Of a stretch of 64,000 nt of DNA, positions 35,083 through 43,131 are shown in pieces (position 1 is the first letter of the stretch; the number at the start of each line of letters is the position of its first letter). The DNA comes from DASRWT01 sp963748485 (GTDB lineage: Bacteria; Methylomirabilota; Methylomirabilia; Rokubacteriales; CSP1-6): assembly GCA_963748485.1 (NCBI GenBank), contig CAVVJF010000022.1, positions 472,933 through 536,932 on the forward strand, read 5' to 3'. Position numbers and translations under genes: made by a program. Under the pieces are notes generated by a model. The model worked only from the letters and a program-made list of their open reading frames with translations. It did no database searches and was not told the origin of the DNA.

Positions 35083-35382
35083 ATGAAGGCTTTTGGAATC
35101 ACCATGCTCTCGCTGTCGCTGGCGGGCCTCTTCGCCGCCGGTCCGCTCGCCGCGCAGACCACCACGCCGCAGGCGGGCGCCACGCCCAAGTGCCAGCCCG
35201 CAAAGGCTCCTCAGAAGGTGGCGGGACAGGTCGTCGAGATCAGCGCCACCGGTGACCGGATCAAGGTTCGGGACAGCGCCGGCGGGCAGCACGAGTTCCA
35301 AGCCAGCTCGGAAACGACGCGGGACCTGAAGATCGGCGACCAGATCGAGGCCACGCTCCGTCCGCTTCCGAAGTGCTCGTAG
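35083..35382 (+). CDS. Small exported protein, function unknown
   Basis: This 99-residue protein has a signal peptide (residues 1-25, cleavage after PLAAQ) and a mature part with a proline-rich start and a small beta domain: VAGQVVEISATGDRIKVRDS, GGQHEFQAS, LKIGDQIEATLRPLPKC. The pattern resembles an OB- or SH3-like barrel of periplasmic DUFs. The mature protein has two cysteines (37 and 98) that could form a disulfide. CGGAGG lies upstream of the ATG. It is probably cotranscribed with the glycine-zipper lipoprotein. Confidence 0.75.
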   Translation: MKAFGITMLSLSLAGLFAAGPLAAQTTTPQAGATPKCQPAKAPQKVAGQVVEISATGDRIKVRDSAGGQHEFQASSETTRDLKIGDQIEATLRPLPKCS

Positions 35383-35409
35383 CGCCTCGCCCCGTGCGCC
35401 GAGTCCGGG

Positions 35410-35415
35410 TACACT
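35410..35415 (+). promoter_or_regulatory. -10 box (TACACT), repeated promoter element
   Basis: TACACT followed by CGGGCTC is identical over 13 nt to the sequence before the hydrolase gene at 54415. Here the start point would be near 35423, leaving a short leader that includes the GGAGGGG before the ATG at 35441. Confidence 0.4.
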
Positions 35416-35440
35416 CGGGCTCGAGCGCATGGGGAGGGGT

Positions 35441-36622
35441 ATGGCGGAGCGTCGGCGGATAGGCGTCGGAGTGGTGGGGGCGGGCTTCGTTGCTCGTCTG
35501 CACGCGGAGGCGTATCGCCACGTCCGCGGGATCGAGGTGGACCTGGTTGCGGTGACGTCGGCGCGGCGCGATCGCGCGGAGGGCTTCGCCCGCGAGTTCG
35601 GGGTGGGGCGCGCCGTCTGCGACTTTGGCGCCGTGCTCGCCGATCGCGCGGTGGAGCTCGTGGACCTCTGTGTCCCCTCGCAGCTGCACGCGAGCATGGC
35701 CATCGAGGCGGCGCGCGCGGGCAAGCACGTGATCGTCGAGAAACCGCTCACCGGCTTCTTCGGAGACGCCGCCACGCCGCGCGCGGAGATGCTGCGTCAG
35801 GCGCTCGCCGGCGCCGACGCGGTCCTGTCGGCCTGCGCCAAAGCGGGCATTCGCCTCTGCTACGCCGAGAACTGGGTGTACGCCCCGCCCATACAGAAGG
35901 CGCGCCGGCTTCTCGCCGCCACGGACGGCCCCATCCTTCGCCTCGTCGGCGAGGAAAGCCACGGCGGCACGCATGCTCCCATGAACAAGCGGTGGGAGAC
36001 GGGCGGCGGCGGCTCCCTCATCGGCAAGGCCTGCCATCCCCTCGGTGCCGCGCTCTACCTGAAGGCCGACGAGGGGATGCGCCTGCGTGGCCGGCCGATC
36101 CGTCCCGTGTCGGTTATCGCGGAGATCGCGAACCTCGCCGACACGGAGACCTTTCGCGCCGCCACCCCGCGCTACCTCAACACCGTCGACGGCGCCAACG
36201 TCGAGGACTGGGGCAGCATGCTGATCGGCTTCGACGACGGCACGGTCGCGCAGATCTCCGCCGCCGATACCGTGCTGGGCGGCATCCGCAACCAGATGAT
36301 CGCCTACGGCGCCAAGGCCGTCGTGATCTGCAACATCAATCCCAACGACACGGTGCGCGCCTACGCGCCTGACGCCTCGGTGTTCGCGGACGAGTACCTC
36401 GTGGAGAAGCTCGAGACCAAGGCCGGCTGGTCGACGCCGCAGCCCGACGAGGATTGGACCTCGGGCTACCCGCAGGAGATCCAGGACTTCGTGGAGGCGG
36501 TGGTCGACACGCGCGAGCCGCTCTCGGGTGGCGCGCTCGCTCGAGACGTCACCGCTGTGATCTATGGCGCCTATCTCTCCGCGGCAGAGGGCCGTCGGGT
36601 GGACCTGCGTCCCTACTGCTGA
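35441..36622 (+). CDS. Gfo/Idh/MocA family oxidoreductase
   Basis: This 393-residue protein has the N-terminal Rossmann motif GVVGAGFVARLH near residues 10-21, the conserved EKP at 100-102, and the C-terminal alpha/beta domain with GGGSLIGKACHPLGAALYL, where the histidine replaces the usual catalytic HxxD pattern. It should oxidise or reduce a sugar, inositol or related compound with NAD(P). The ATG at 35441 is preceded by GGAGGGG; an ATG at 35429 is an alternative. The operon position is independent of the small exported proteins because a promoter element intervenes. Confidence 0.9.
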   Translation: MAERRRIGVGVVGAGFVARLHAEAYRHVRGIEVDLVAVTSARRDRAEGFAREFGVGRAVCDFGAVLADRAVELVDLCVPSQLHASMAIEAARAGKHVIVEKPLTGFFGDAATPRAEMLRQALAGADAVLSACAKAGIRLCYAENWVYAPPIQKARRLLAATDGPILRLVGEESHGGTHAPMNKRWETGGGGSLIGKACHPLGAALYLKADEGMRLRGRPIRPVSVIAEIANLADTETFRAATPRYLNTVDGANVEDWGSMLIGFDDGTVAQISAADTVLGGIRNQMIAYGAKAVVICNINPNDTVRAYAPDASVFADEYLVEKLETKAGWSTPQPDEDWTSGYPQEIQDFVEAVVDTREPLSGGALARDVTAVIYGAYLSAAEGRRVDLRPYC

Positions 36623-36657
36623 GAGTCCCGGCACGGGACTTGCTGCCCTCAGTCACG

Positions 36658-38397
36658 ATGGCCAGATTCGATCGTCTCGCTGTTGCGCGAGCGCTGAGAG
36701 AGATGGGACGTCTGCTCGACCTCTCGGGCGAGGCGGCGTTCAAGGCTCGCGCCTACGCACGCGGCGCCCGCGTGCTGGAGAGCCTGGACGACGTCACCTT
36801 CGAGCGGCTCGTCGAGGAGGGGCGGCTCACGGAGCTGCAGGGCGTCGGCCCGGGACTCGCCGGGCGCATCACCGAGCTCACCCGCACGGGGCGCTCGCAG
36901 TCCCTCGAGTCGCTGCGCGGCCGGCTCCCTCCCGGCGCGGGGGAGCTCGGCCGCCTCCGCCTCGGGCTCGGCAAGATCGCGGCGCTGCACGCGACCCTCG
37001 GGGTCGAGACCATCGCCGACCTCCGCGCCGCCTGTGAAGCGGGCCGCGTCCGGCTGGTCAAGGGGATCGGCGAGAAGACAGAAGCGCGCATCCTCGAAGC
37101 CATTCGACGGCTCGAGGAGCCGGGCCCGAGCCGTGTGCTGCTCTCGCACGCCCTCGCGGCGGCCGAGCCCGTGCTCGATCACCTGCGTGCCGCGCCCGGC
37201 GTCACCGCGGCGGATCTGGCGGGCGATCTCCGCCGGCGGACCGAGACGGTGGGCCGCATGGAGGTGATCGTGGCCTCCATCACGCCCGCGGCGGCGCGGG
37301 CTCACACGCTGGCCTTGCCCGGCGTACTCTCCGTCAGTGACGCTGGCCCCGAGGCCTATCGTGCCGTGCTCGATTGCGGGCTGCCGCTGGAGGTGCGGGT
37401 GTCGAGGCCCGATCACCACGGCGCCGAGCTGCTGCACGGCACGGGCGCGCCGGCGCACGTGGCGCATCTCGGCCGCCTCGCCGAGGCGCGGGGCCTGCGC
37501 CTCGGCCGAAGCGGGCTCGTCCGCGCGGCCGGGGGCGCGCGCCTGCCCGCGAAGGACGAGGCGGAGATCTATGGGCACCTGGGCCTGCCGTTCATCCCGC
37601 CCGAGCTTCGCGAGGACGAAGGCGAGATCGAGGCCGCCGGGGAGGGCCGGCTGCCCCACGACCTCGTTCAGATGGAGGACATCCAGGGCTTCGTCCACTG
37701 CCACACCGTGTACTCGGACGGCCGCAACACGGTCGAGGATATGGCGCGGGCGGCGGAAGCGCGCGGCATGCGCTACCTCACCATCACCGACCACTCGCCC
37801 ACCGCGTCGTACGCGGGCGGCCTCAGCGTGGATCAGCTCCGCGCGCAGTGGGACGAAATCGCGCGGGTGCAGGAGACGGTGTCGGTGCGCCTCCTGCGGG
37901 GGACGGAGTCGGACATCCTCGCCGACGGCGCGCTGGACTATCCCGACGACATCCTCGAGCGGCTGGACGTGGTGATCGCGAGCATTCACAACCGCCACCG
38001 CATGACCGCCGAGGAGATGACGCGCCGGCTCATCCGCGCCATGGCGCATCCGTGCTTCAAGATCTGGGGGCATGCGCTGGGGCGCCTCATTCCCTCGCGC
38101 CCGCCCATCGAGGTGGACGTCGAGAAGGTGCTCGACGTGGCGGCCGAGTCGCGGGCGGCCATCGAGATCAACGGCGATCCGCACCGGCTGGACCTGCCGC
38201 CTCGCTGGCTGCGCGCGGCGCGTGAGCGGGGGCTCTCGTTCGTCATCTCCACCGACGCCCACGCCACCGGCGAGCTCGACAACCTCCGCTACGGCGTCGC
38301 GATGGCGCGCCGCGGCTGGGTGCGCCGGGAGGAGGTCCTCAACACGCTCGACGCGGAAGGGTTCGCCCGCGCGGTGGCGCCGGCGGGGCCGCGGTGA
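36658..38397 (+). CDS. PolX-type protein with PHP domain, degenerate polymerase site
   Basis: This 579-residue protein is collinear with bacterial PolX (about 570 residues): helix-hairpin-helix DNA-binding motifs (LQGVGPGLAGRI near 60, VKGIGEKTEARIL near 134), a pol-beta-like palm, and a C-terminal PHP domain. In the palm, the motif normally RRxxETxGDxD reads RRRTETVGRME, so the catalytic aspartates are Arg200 and Glu202, and the third is Glu245 (PLEVRV). The PHP metal site is intact (HCHTVYSD near 347-354, ITDHS, SIHNRHR, STDAHA). A PHP nuclease or phosphatase without polymerase activity is likely. It starts the LigD operon. Confidence 0.88.
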   Translation: MARFDRLAVARALREMGRLLDLSGEAAFKARAYARGARVLESLDDVTFERLVEEGRLTELQGVGPGLAGRITELTRTGRSQSLESLRGRLPPGAGELGRLRLGLGKIAALHATLGVETIADLRAACEAGRVRLVKGIGEKTEARILEAIRRLEEPGPSRVLLSHALAAAEPVLDHLRAAPGVTAADLAGDLRRRTETVGRMEVIVASITPAAARAHTLALPGVLSVSDAGPEAYRAVLDCGLPLEVRVSRPDHHGAELLHGTGAPAHVAHLGRLAEARGLRLGRSGLVRAAGGARLPAKDEAEIYGHLGLPFIPPELREDEGEIEAAGEGRLPHDLVQMEDIQGFVHCHTVYSDGRNTVEDMARAAEARGMRYLTITDHSPTASYAGGLSVDQLRAQWDEIARVQETVSVRLLRGTESDILADGALDYPDDILERLDVVIASIHNRHRMTAEEMTRRLIRAMAHPCFKIWGHALGRLIPSRPPIEVDVEKVLDVAAESRAAIEINGDPHRLDLPPRWLRAARERGLSFVISTDAHATGELDNLRYGVAMARRGWVRREEVLNTLDAEGFARAVAPAGPR

Positions 38398-39008
38398 GGC
38401 GCCGCGTCTTCCTGCTCTCGCCCGCGCATTGCGGCGGCGAGCGGGCGCGCCTCGTCTTCAACCCGGCGGCGCGCTTCGACCTGGCGGTGCGGCTGCGGGC
38501 CGCCTCCGGCGCCCCCCTCGGCGAGGTGTTCTCCTTCCTCAGCGGGCTCTACTTCAGGGGCAAGCTGGCCTACGCGGAAGCCTTCGCGCGGCCGCCGGCG
38601 GGGCACCACGGTGTGCTCGTGATCACGCCCACGGACGGGCTCGTGCCCGCGGCCGAGCCCGTCGACTGCGCGCGGCTGCGCCGCTTCGCCGAAGTGGACA
38701 TCGCCACCGGCAACGCGCGCTACGTAGAGCCGCTGCTGCGCGACGCGCGCCGGCTCGCCGCCGAGCTGGGGCCAAGGTGCGATGTCGTTCTCCTCGGCAG
38801 CATCGCGACCGGGAAATATCTCGACCCCCTGCTGGCCACCTTCGGCGACCGGCTGCGCTTCCCCTCCGAGTTCGTGGGCCGAGGCGACATGAGCCGCGGC
38901 GGCCTGCTCCTGCGCTGCGCGCGCGTGGGGGCCGAGCTGGACTACGTGGGCGTGCACGGCGCGCTGCGCCGCGGTCCGCGGCCGCCGCGCCTCCAGCCGG
39001 TGCCATGA
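38394..39008 (+). CDS. Uncharacterised protein in a PolX-LigD operon
   Basis: I do not recognise a named domain in this 204-residue protein. It starts RRRVFLLSPAHCGGERARLVFN, contains a strand-helix pattern with VLVITPTDGLVPA, and ends with CDVVLLGSIATGKYLDPLL and an RGGLLLRCARVGAELDYV segment. There is no signal peptide. The pattern suggests an alpha/beta fold with a nucleotide-sized pocket, but no catalytic motif is identifiable. It is coupled on both sides: its GTG overlaps the PolX stop and its stop overlaps the ATG of the LigD polymerase gene. A role in the same DNA-repair process is inferred from this only. Confidence 0.8.
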   Translation: MRRRVFLLSPAHCGGERARLVFNPAARFDLAVRLRAASGAPLGEVFSFLSGLYFRGKLAYAEAFARPPAGHHGVLVITPTDGLVPAAEPVDCARLRRFAEVDIATGNARYVEPLLRDARRLAAELGPRCDVVLLGSIATGKYLDPLLATFGDRLRFPSEFVGRGDMSRGGLLLRCARVGAELDYVGVHGALRRGPRPPRLQPVP

Positions 39009-39964
39009 GCGCCCGTCCCCGCGCCGCCCGTGCGCCGTCCGTCGCCGACCGCATTCCCACCGACCGCGACACGGTGGAGGTGCGCCTGGGCGGGCGTTCC
39101 ACCATGCTGACCAACCTGCGCAAGCCCTTCTGGGATCGCCCCCGCATCACCAAGGGCGACCTCCTCCGTTACTACGCGGCGGTGGCGCCGTACCTCCTGC
39201 CGCATCTTCGCGACCGCGCCATGGTCATGAAGCGCTATCCTAACGGCGCCGCCGGCGACTTCTTCTTCATGAAGCGCGCGCCGAGCCCGCGCCCGGACTG
39301 GATCGAGACCTGCACGATCCGCCACTCCTCCGGCAACGTCATCGACTTTCCCGTGATCCAGGACCTGCTCTCGCTCCTGTGGGTCGTGAACCTCGGCTGC
39401 ATCGATCTCAACCAGTGGTACGCGCGCTGCGACGACGTGGACCGGCCCGACTATCTCCACTTCGACCTCGACCCCGTGCGGGGAGCCGGCTTCGAGCGGG
39501 TGCGGGAGACCGCGCTGCTCCTGCGCGAGGCCCTCGACGGGATCGGGATGCCGAGCTATCCCAAGACCACGGGCTCCCGTGGGATCCACGTCTACGTGCC
39601 CATCGTGCGCGGGCCCGAGCAGAAGACGGTGTGGGGCGTGGCCAAGGCCCTCGCCCAGGCCCTCGCGCGGGCGCGTCCGGCCCTGGTGACGGCGGAGTAT
39701 CGCATCGCCAAGCGGCCGGCCGGGCGCGTGCTCGTGGACTACAACCAGAACGCGTGGGGGCGCACGCTGGCCTCCGTGTACTCCGCGCGCCCGCGGCCGA
39801 ACGCCACGGTATCCACGCCGGTGACGTGGGAGGAAGTGGCAGGCGGTGTCCGCACCGAGGACTTCCGCATCGACAACGTGCCCGCGCGCCTCGCGAAGAA
39901 GGGCGATCTCTTCGCTCCGCTCCTCGCTCGCACCGGGCGCTTCCGGCTGGAGCGCGTGGCGTGA
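39005..39964 (+). CDS. ligD: LigD-type primase-polymerase (stand-alone)
   Basis: This 319-residue protein is the polymerase domain of LigD as a separate gene. Catalytic aspartates are Asp154 and Asp156 in HFDLDP; other family elements are KRYPNGAAGDFFFMKRAP near 76-93, LLWVVNLGCIDLNQWYAR, TTGSRGIHVYVPI near 185-197 and LVDYNQNAWGRTLAS. It adds nucleotides at DNA ends during non-homologous end joining. The N-terminal phosphoesterase and ligase domains of full-length LigD are missing, and the ligase is encoded by the next gene. The start overlaps the upstream stop (ATGA). Confidence 0.92.
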   Translation: MSARPRAARAPSVADRIPTDRDTVEVRLGGRSTMLTNLRKPFWDRPRITKGDLLRYYAAVAPYLLPHLRDRAMVMKRYPNGAAGDFFFMKRAPSPRPDWIETCTIRHSSGNVIDFPVIQDLLSLLWVVNLGCIDLNQWYARCDDVDRPDYLHFDLDPVRGAGFERVRETALLLREALDGIGMPSYPKTTGSRGIHVYVPIVRGPEQKTVWGVAKALAQALARARPALVTAEYRIAKRPAGRVLVDYNQNAWGRTLASVYSARPRPNATVSTPVTWEEVAGGVRTEDFRIDNVPARLAKKGDLFAPLLARTGRFRLERVA

Positions 39965-41058
39965 CGCTGCCGCTTCGTCCGGACTACGCGCCCATGGAGG
40001 CGCGGCTCGTCGACGAGATTCCCGTGGGGCCCGGCTGGCAGTACGAGCCCAAGTGGGACGGCTTCCGCTGCCTGGTGTTCCGTGATGGGGAGAGCGTGAC
40101 CCTCCGCTCCAAGGCGGGCAAGCCCCTCGAGCGCTACTTCCCCGACGTGCTGACGGCGGTGCGCGCGGTGCCCGCCCGCCGCTTCGTCCTCGATGGCGAG
40201 CTGGTGGTGCCGGTGAACGGGCAGCTCGACTTCGACGAGCTGCTCCAGCGCATTCACCCGGCGGCGAGCCGCGTCCAGCGCCTGGCCGCCGAGCGCCCCG
40301 CCATGCTGATCGTCTTCGACCTCCTCGTCGACGACGCGGGCCGCTCGCTCGCCGACCGCCCGCTCGCCGAGCGGCGCCCGCGCCTGGAGGTCTTCGCGCG
40401 CGCCCATCTGGGCGGCGCGGGCCCGATCCGCCTCTCGCCCGCCACCACCGAAGTGGAGGCCGCGCGCTCCTGGCTCTCGCGCGCCGGCGGCAACCTGGAC
40501 GGCATCATCGCCAAGCGGCGCGACCTTCCGTATCAGTCGGGCAACCGCGACGGCATGCTGAAGGTAAAGCGCGCCCGCACCGCCGACTGCGTGGTGGGCG
40601 GGTTCCGGTACGCCTCGGGCGCCCGCGTGGTGGGTTCGCTGCTGCTCGGCCTCTACGACGCCGACGGGCTGCTGCATCACGTGGGCTTCACGTCCGGATT
40701 CGCGGCGCCGGAGCGGAAGGCGCTTCTCGCGCGGCTGCGTCCGCTCAGGGGCGGCCCCGGATTCACCGGCCGCGCACCGGGCGGCCCGAGCCGCTGGAGC
40801 ACCGAACGCACGGGCGAGTGGGAGCCGCTGATGCCACGGCTGGTGGTGGAGGTCGCCTACGACCACGTCACCGCCGAGCGCTTCCGCCACGGCACGCGCT
40901 TCCTGCGCTGGCGCCCGGACAAGGCGCCGCGCCAGTGCACCATGGAGCAGATCGAATCGGGCGCGCGGCCGCGGCTGGCCGCGCTGCTGGACGGCGCGCC
41001 TAGTCCGCGCGCAGGAGCCCGATCTCGCGCAGGTAGCGCCGCGCGCCGGCGTGGATGA
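39961..41058 (+). CDS. ATP-dependent DNA ligase (LigD ligase domain)
   Basis: This 365-residue protein has the adenylation domain with nucleophile Lys31 in EPKWDGFR, DGELVV near 78-83, FDLLV, the motif GIIAKRRDLPYQSGNR near 181-196, LKVKR near 200, and an OB domain with GFRYASGARVVGSLLLGL and the C-terminal FLRWRPDKAP. It seals breaks in the NHEJ pathway together with the polymerase encoded upstream. No Ku gene is in the window. The start is GTG overlapping the polymerase stop. The last 59 nt overlap the convergent TAXI gene and encode a low-complexity Arg/Ala/Ser tail. Confidence 0.92.
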   Translation: MTLPLRPDYAPMEARLVDEIPVGPGWQYEPKWDGFRCLVFRDGESVTLRSKAGKPLERYFPDVLTAVRAVPARRFVLDGELVVPVNGQLDFDELLQRIHPAASRVQRLAAERPAMLIVFDLLVDDAGRSLADRPLAERRPRLEVFARAHLGGAGPIRLSPATTEVEAARSWLSRAGGNLDGIIAKRRDLPYQSGNRDGMLKVKRARTADCVVGGFRYASGARVVGSLLLGLYDADGLLHHVGFTSGFAAPERKALLARLRPLRGGPGFTGRAPGGPSRWSTERTGEWEPLMPRLVVEVAYDHVTAERFRHGTRFLRWRPDKAPRQCTMEQIESGARPRLAALLDGAPSPRAGARSRAGSAARRRG

Positions 41059-41887
41059 GCTCGACGCGGGACGCCGCCGCCACCGTGTTCGCCGCGGTGG
41101 TCTCGCGCGCCTGCGCGAGGCGGGCGCCCAGCATGCTCTCGCCCCGGTGGAGCGCGCGAGCGAGGCGATAGGCGATGCCCTCGTCGAGCGAAGGGCGCGC
41201 CATGATGAAGCTCCACGAGCCCACCGACGCGATGGGCGCGCTCTGCCCGGGATAGGCGCCCGCCGGCACCGTCATCGGCTTGAGGAACGCATGCGTGGCG
41301 AGGATGCGCTGAATGCCCTCCGCATCTGGGGCGATGAAGCGCCCGCCCGCCGGCCCGCGCGCCACCGCGGTGAAGCCCGGCCAGCCGATGCCGCCACCCC
41401 ACAGCGCCGCCACGCGCCCGTCCATCACCATGGCCGGCCCGTCGCCGGCGGCGTCGAGGAATACGGCGTGGAAGTCGCGCTGCTGGTCGAGGCCCAGCCC
41501 GTCGAGGACATAGCGCGCGAGGATGACGAGGCCCGAGCCGCGCGCGCCGAACGCCACCGGACGGCCGGTGAGATCGCCGATGGTGCGGTACTCGGAATCA
41601 CCGCGCACCACGAACATGCCGGGTGTGGAATACATCGCGGCGAGGATGCGCAGATCGGCGCGCGGCCGGCCGATTCCCTGGAGCGCCTCGTGAGCGACCT
41701 CGCCCTGCACGAGCCCGAGATCGAGCCGTCCCGACTCGAGCAGCGGGACGTTCTCCGTGCTGCCCTTGGTGTTCCGCGTTTCCACCGCGAGCGTAGGGTC
41801 CATGGCGGTAATCGCCTCGGCCACGGCCTGGCCGTACGCGGGAAAGCCCCCGCCGGGGGTCGCGGTGCCGAGCGTCACGGTGTCCAC
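41000..41887 (-). CDS. TAXI family TRAP-type solute-binding protein
   Basis: This 295-residue protein starts VTLGTATPGGGFPAYGQAVAEAI, followed by TKGSTENVPLLESGRLDLGLVQGE near 40-63 and LTGRPVAFGARGSG, all typical of TAXI binding proteins. No signal peptide is encoded: the GTG start is nine codons after an in-frame stop. Either the protein is cytoplasmic or the signal has been lost. No TAXI permease is adjacent. Two TACACT elements lie upstream, the nearer ending 7 nt before the GTG, so the mRNA is probably leaderless. Confidence 0.85.
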   Translation of the reverse strand: MDTVTLGTATPGGGFPAYGQAVAEAITAMDPTLAVETRNTKGSTENVPLLESGRLDLGLVQGEVAHEALQGIGRPRADLRILAAMYSTPGMFVVRGDSEYRTIGDLTGRPVAFGARGSGLVILARYVLDGLGLDQQRDFHAVFLDAAGDGPAMVMDGRVAALWGGGIGWPGFTAVARGPAGGRFIAPDAEGIQRILATHAFLKPMTVPAGAYPGQSAPIASVGSWSFIMARPSLDEGIAYRLARALHRGESMLGARLAQARETTAANTVAAASRVELIHAGARRYLREIGLLRAD

Positions 41888-41894
41888 GCGTCGG

Positions 41895-41922
41895 AGTGTA
41901 ATCCCTACACGGGCTTAGTGTA
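41895..41922 (-). promoter_or_regulatory. Two tandem -10 boxes (TACACT) before a leaderless gene
   Basis: On the minus strand TACACT occurs at 41900-41895 and 41922-41917. The first ends 7 nt before the GTG at 41887 with no Shine-Dalgarno, the second 29 nt before it. Confidence 0.45.
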
Positions 41923-42026
41923 AGAGATACCGCGTCAGCGTCCGCCCCCGCCGGGCCTCGTCCGGAGCGTGGTCTGTATCTTCAACACATAGACGCGGCA
42001 TGACCAATCGCGGCATATCCGCGCGC

Positions 42027-42042
42027 TGGCACATCGGTTGCC
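42027..42042 (+). promoter_or_regulatory. Sigma54-type (-24/-12) promoter before mreB
   Basis: TGGCACATCGGTTGCC has GG at 42028-42029, ten bases, and GC at 42040-42041. It matches the consensus at all strong positions. The predicted start point, about 42053, is only 3 nt before the ATG at 42056, so the transcript would be nearly leaderless. Confidence 0.55.
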
Positions 42043-42055
42043 TCCATTAGTCCCG

Positions 42056-43087
42056 ATGCTCGCCCGCGTGCTGAGCTATTTCTTTCCCAACGACATGGCA
42101 GTCGACCTCGGCACGGCCAATACCCTCGTCTATGCGCCGGGGCAGGGCATCGTGCTCAACGAGCCGTCGATCGTCGCGCTCAATACTGCCGACCGATCGG
42201 TGATTGCCGTGGGCGCCAAGGCCAAGGCGATGCTGGGGCGCGCGCCCGGCACCATCGAGGTGGTGCGGCCGCTTCGCCACGGCGTCATCGCCGACTACGA
42301 CACGACCGAGAAGATGCTCTACCACTTCATTCGGAGCGCGCACCGGCGGCGCAGCCCCATTCACCCCCGAGTCGTCATCAGCGTCCCATCGGGGATCACT
42401 CAGGTCGAGCGGCGCGCGGTGCAGGAATCCGCGGGCCACGCGGGCGCGCGCCGAGTGTTCCTGATCGCCGAGCCCACCGCCGCCGCCATCGGCGCGGGGC
42501 TGCCGATCTCCGAGCCCGGGGCCAGCATGATCGTCGACATCGGCGGGGGCACCACCGAGGTGGCGGTGATCTCGCTGTCCGGCATCGTCTTCTCCACCTC
42601 GCTGCGCATCGCCGGCGACGATATGAACGACGCCATCACCTCGCACGTGCGGAAGAGCCACAGCCTTCTCATCGGCGAGCGCCGCGCCGAGGAGATCAAG
42701 ATCTCGCTGGGGTCGGCCTACCCCTGCGCGCGCGACAACGAGACCATCGCGGTGAAGGGGCGTGACCTCACCGCGGGGATCCCGAAGACGATCTACGTGA
42801 GCGGCGCCGAGGTACGCGAGGCGCTGCGCGAGCCCATCGAGGCCATCGTGGAGGCCGTGCACGGCTGCCTCGAGAAGACGCCGCCCGAGCTGGCCGCCGA
42901 CATCGTGGACAACGGCATCACCCTCACCGGCGGCGGCGCGCTCCTGCCCGGCCTCGACCACCTCCTGCACCAGCAGACCGACCTCCCAATCACCGTGAGC
43001 GACGATCCGCTCACCTGTGTGGTGCGCGGCGCCGGCCGGCTCCTCGACGAGCCGGAAGTCCTCGCGCGCGTCGCGATCCCCGTCTAG
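42056..43087 (+). CDS. mreB: Rod shape-determining protein MreB/Mbl
   Basis: This 343-residue actin homologue has the phosphate-1 motif AVDLGTANTLVY near residues 15-26, the connecting segment HGVIADYDTTEKML, VVISVPSGITQVERRAV, phosphate-2 IVDIGGGTTEVAVISL near 158-173, and the adenosine motif LTGGGALLPGLDHLL near 285-300. It forms membrane-associated filaments that guide lateral cell-wall synthesis. The ATG at 42056 gives the usual amphipathic N-terminus (MLARVLSYFF). MreC, MreD and RodA are not adjacent, so this may be a secondary, separately regulated copy. A sigma54-type element lies directly upstream. Confidence 0.94.
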   Translation: MLARVLSYFFPNDMAVDLGTANTLVYAPGQGIVLNEPSIVALNTADRSVIAVGAKAKAMLGRAPGTIEVVRPLRHGVIADYDTTEKMLYHFIRSAHRRRSPIHPRVVISVPSGITQVERRAVQESAGHAGARRVFLIAEPTAAAIGAGLPISEPGASMIVDIGGGTTEVAVISLSGIVFSTSLRIAGDDMNDAITSHVRKSHSLLIGERRAEEIKISLGSAYPCARDNETIAVKGRDLTAGIPKTIYVSGAEVREALREPIEAIVEAVHGCLEKTPPELAADIVDNGITLTGGGALLPGLDHLLHQQTDLPITVSDDPLTCVVRGAGRLLDEPEVLARVAIPV

Positions 43088-43089
43088 CG

Positions 43090-43131
43090 CCGACGCCGGG
43101 GGCGCTAAGGGCTCTGCGGCGGCGTCGGTTT
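43090..43131. terminator. Possible bidirectional terminator after mreB
   Basis: CCGACGCC (43090-43097) and GGCGTCGG (43121-43128) can pair around a 23-nt loop and are followed by TTT. It lies between the convergent ends of mreB and the exported-protein gene, overlapping the latter's 3' end. The loop is long, so confidence is low. Confidence 0.3.
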
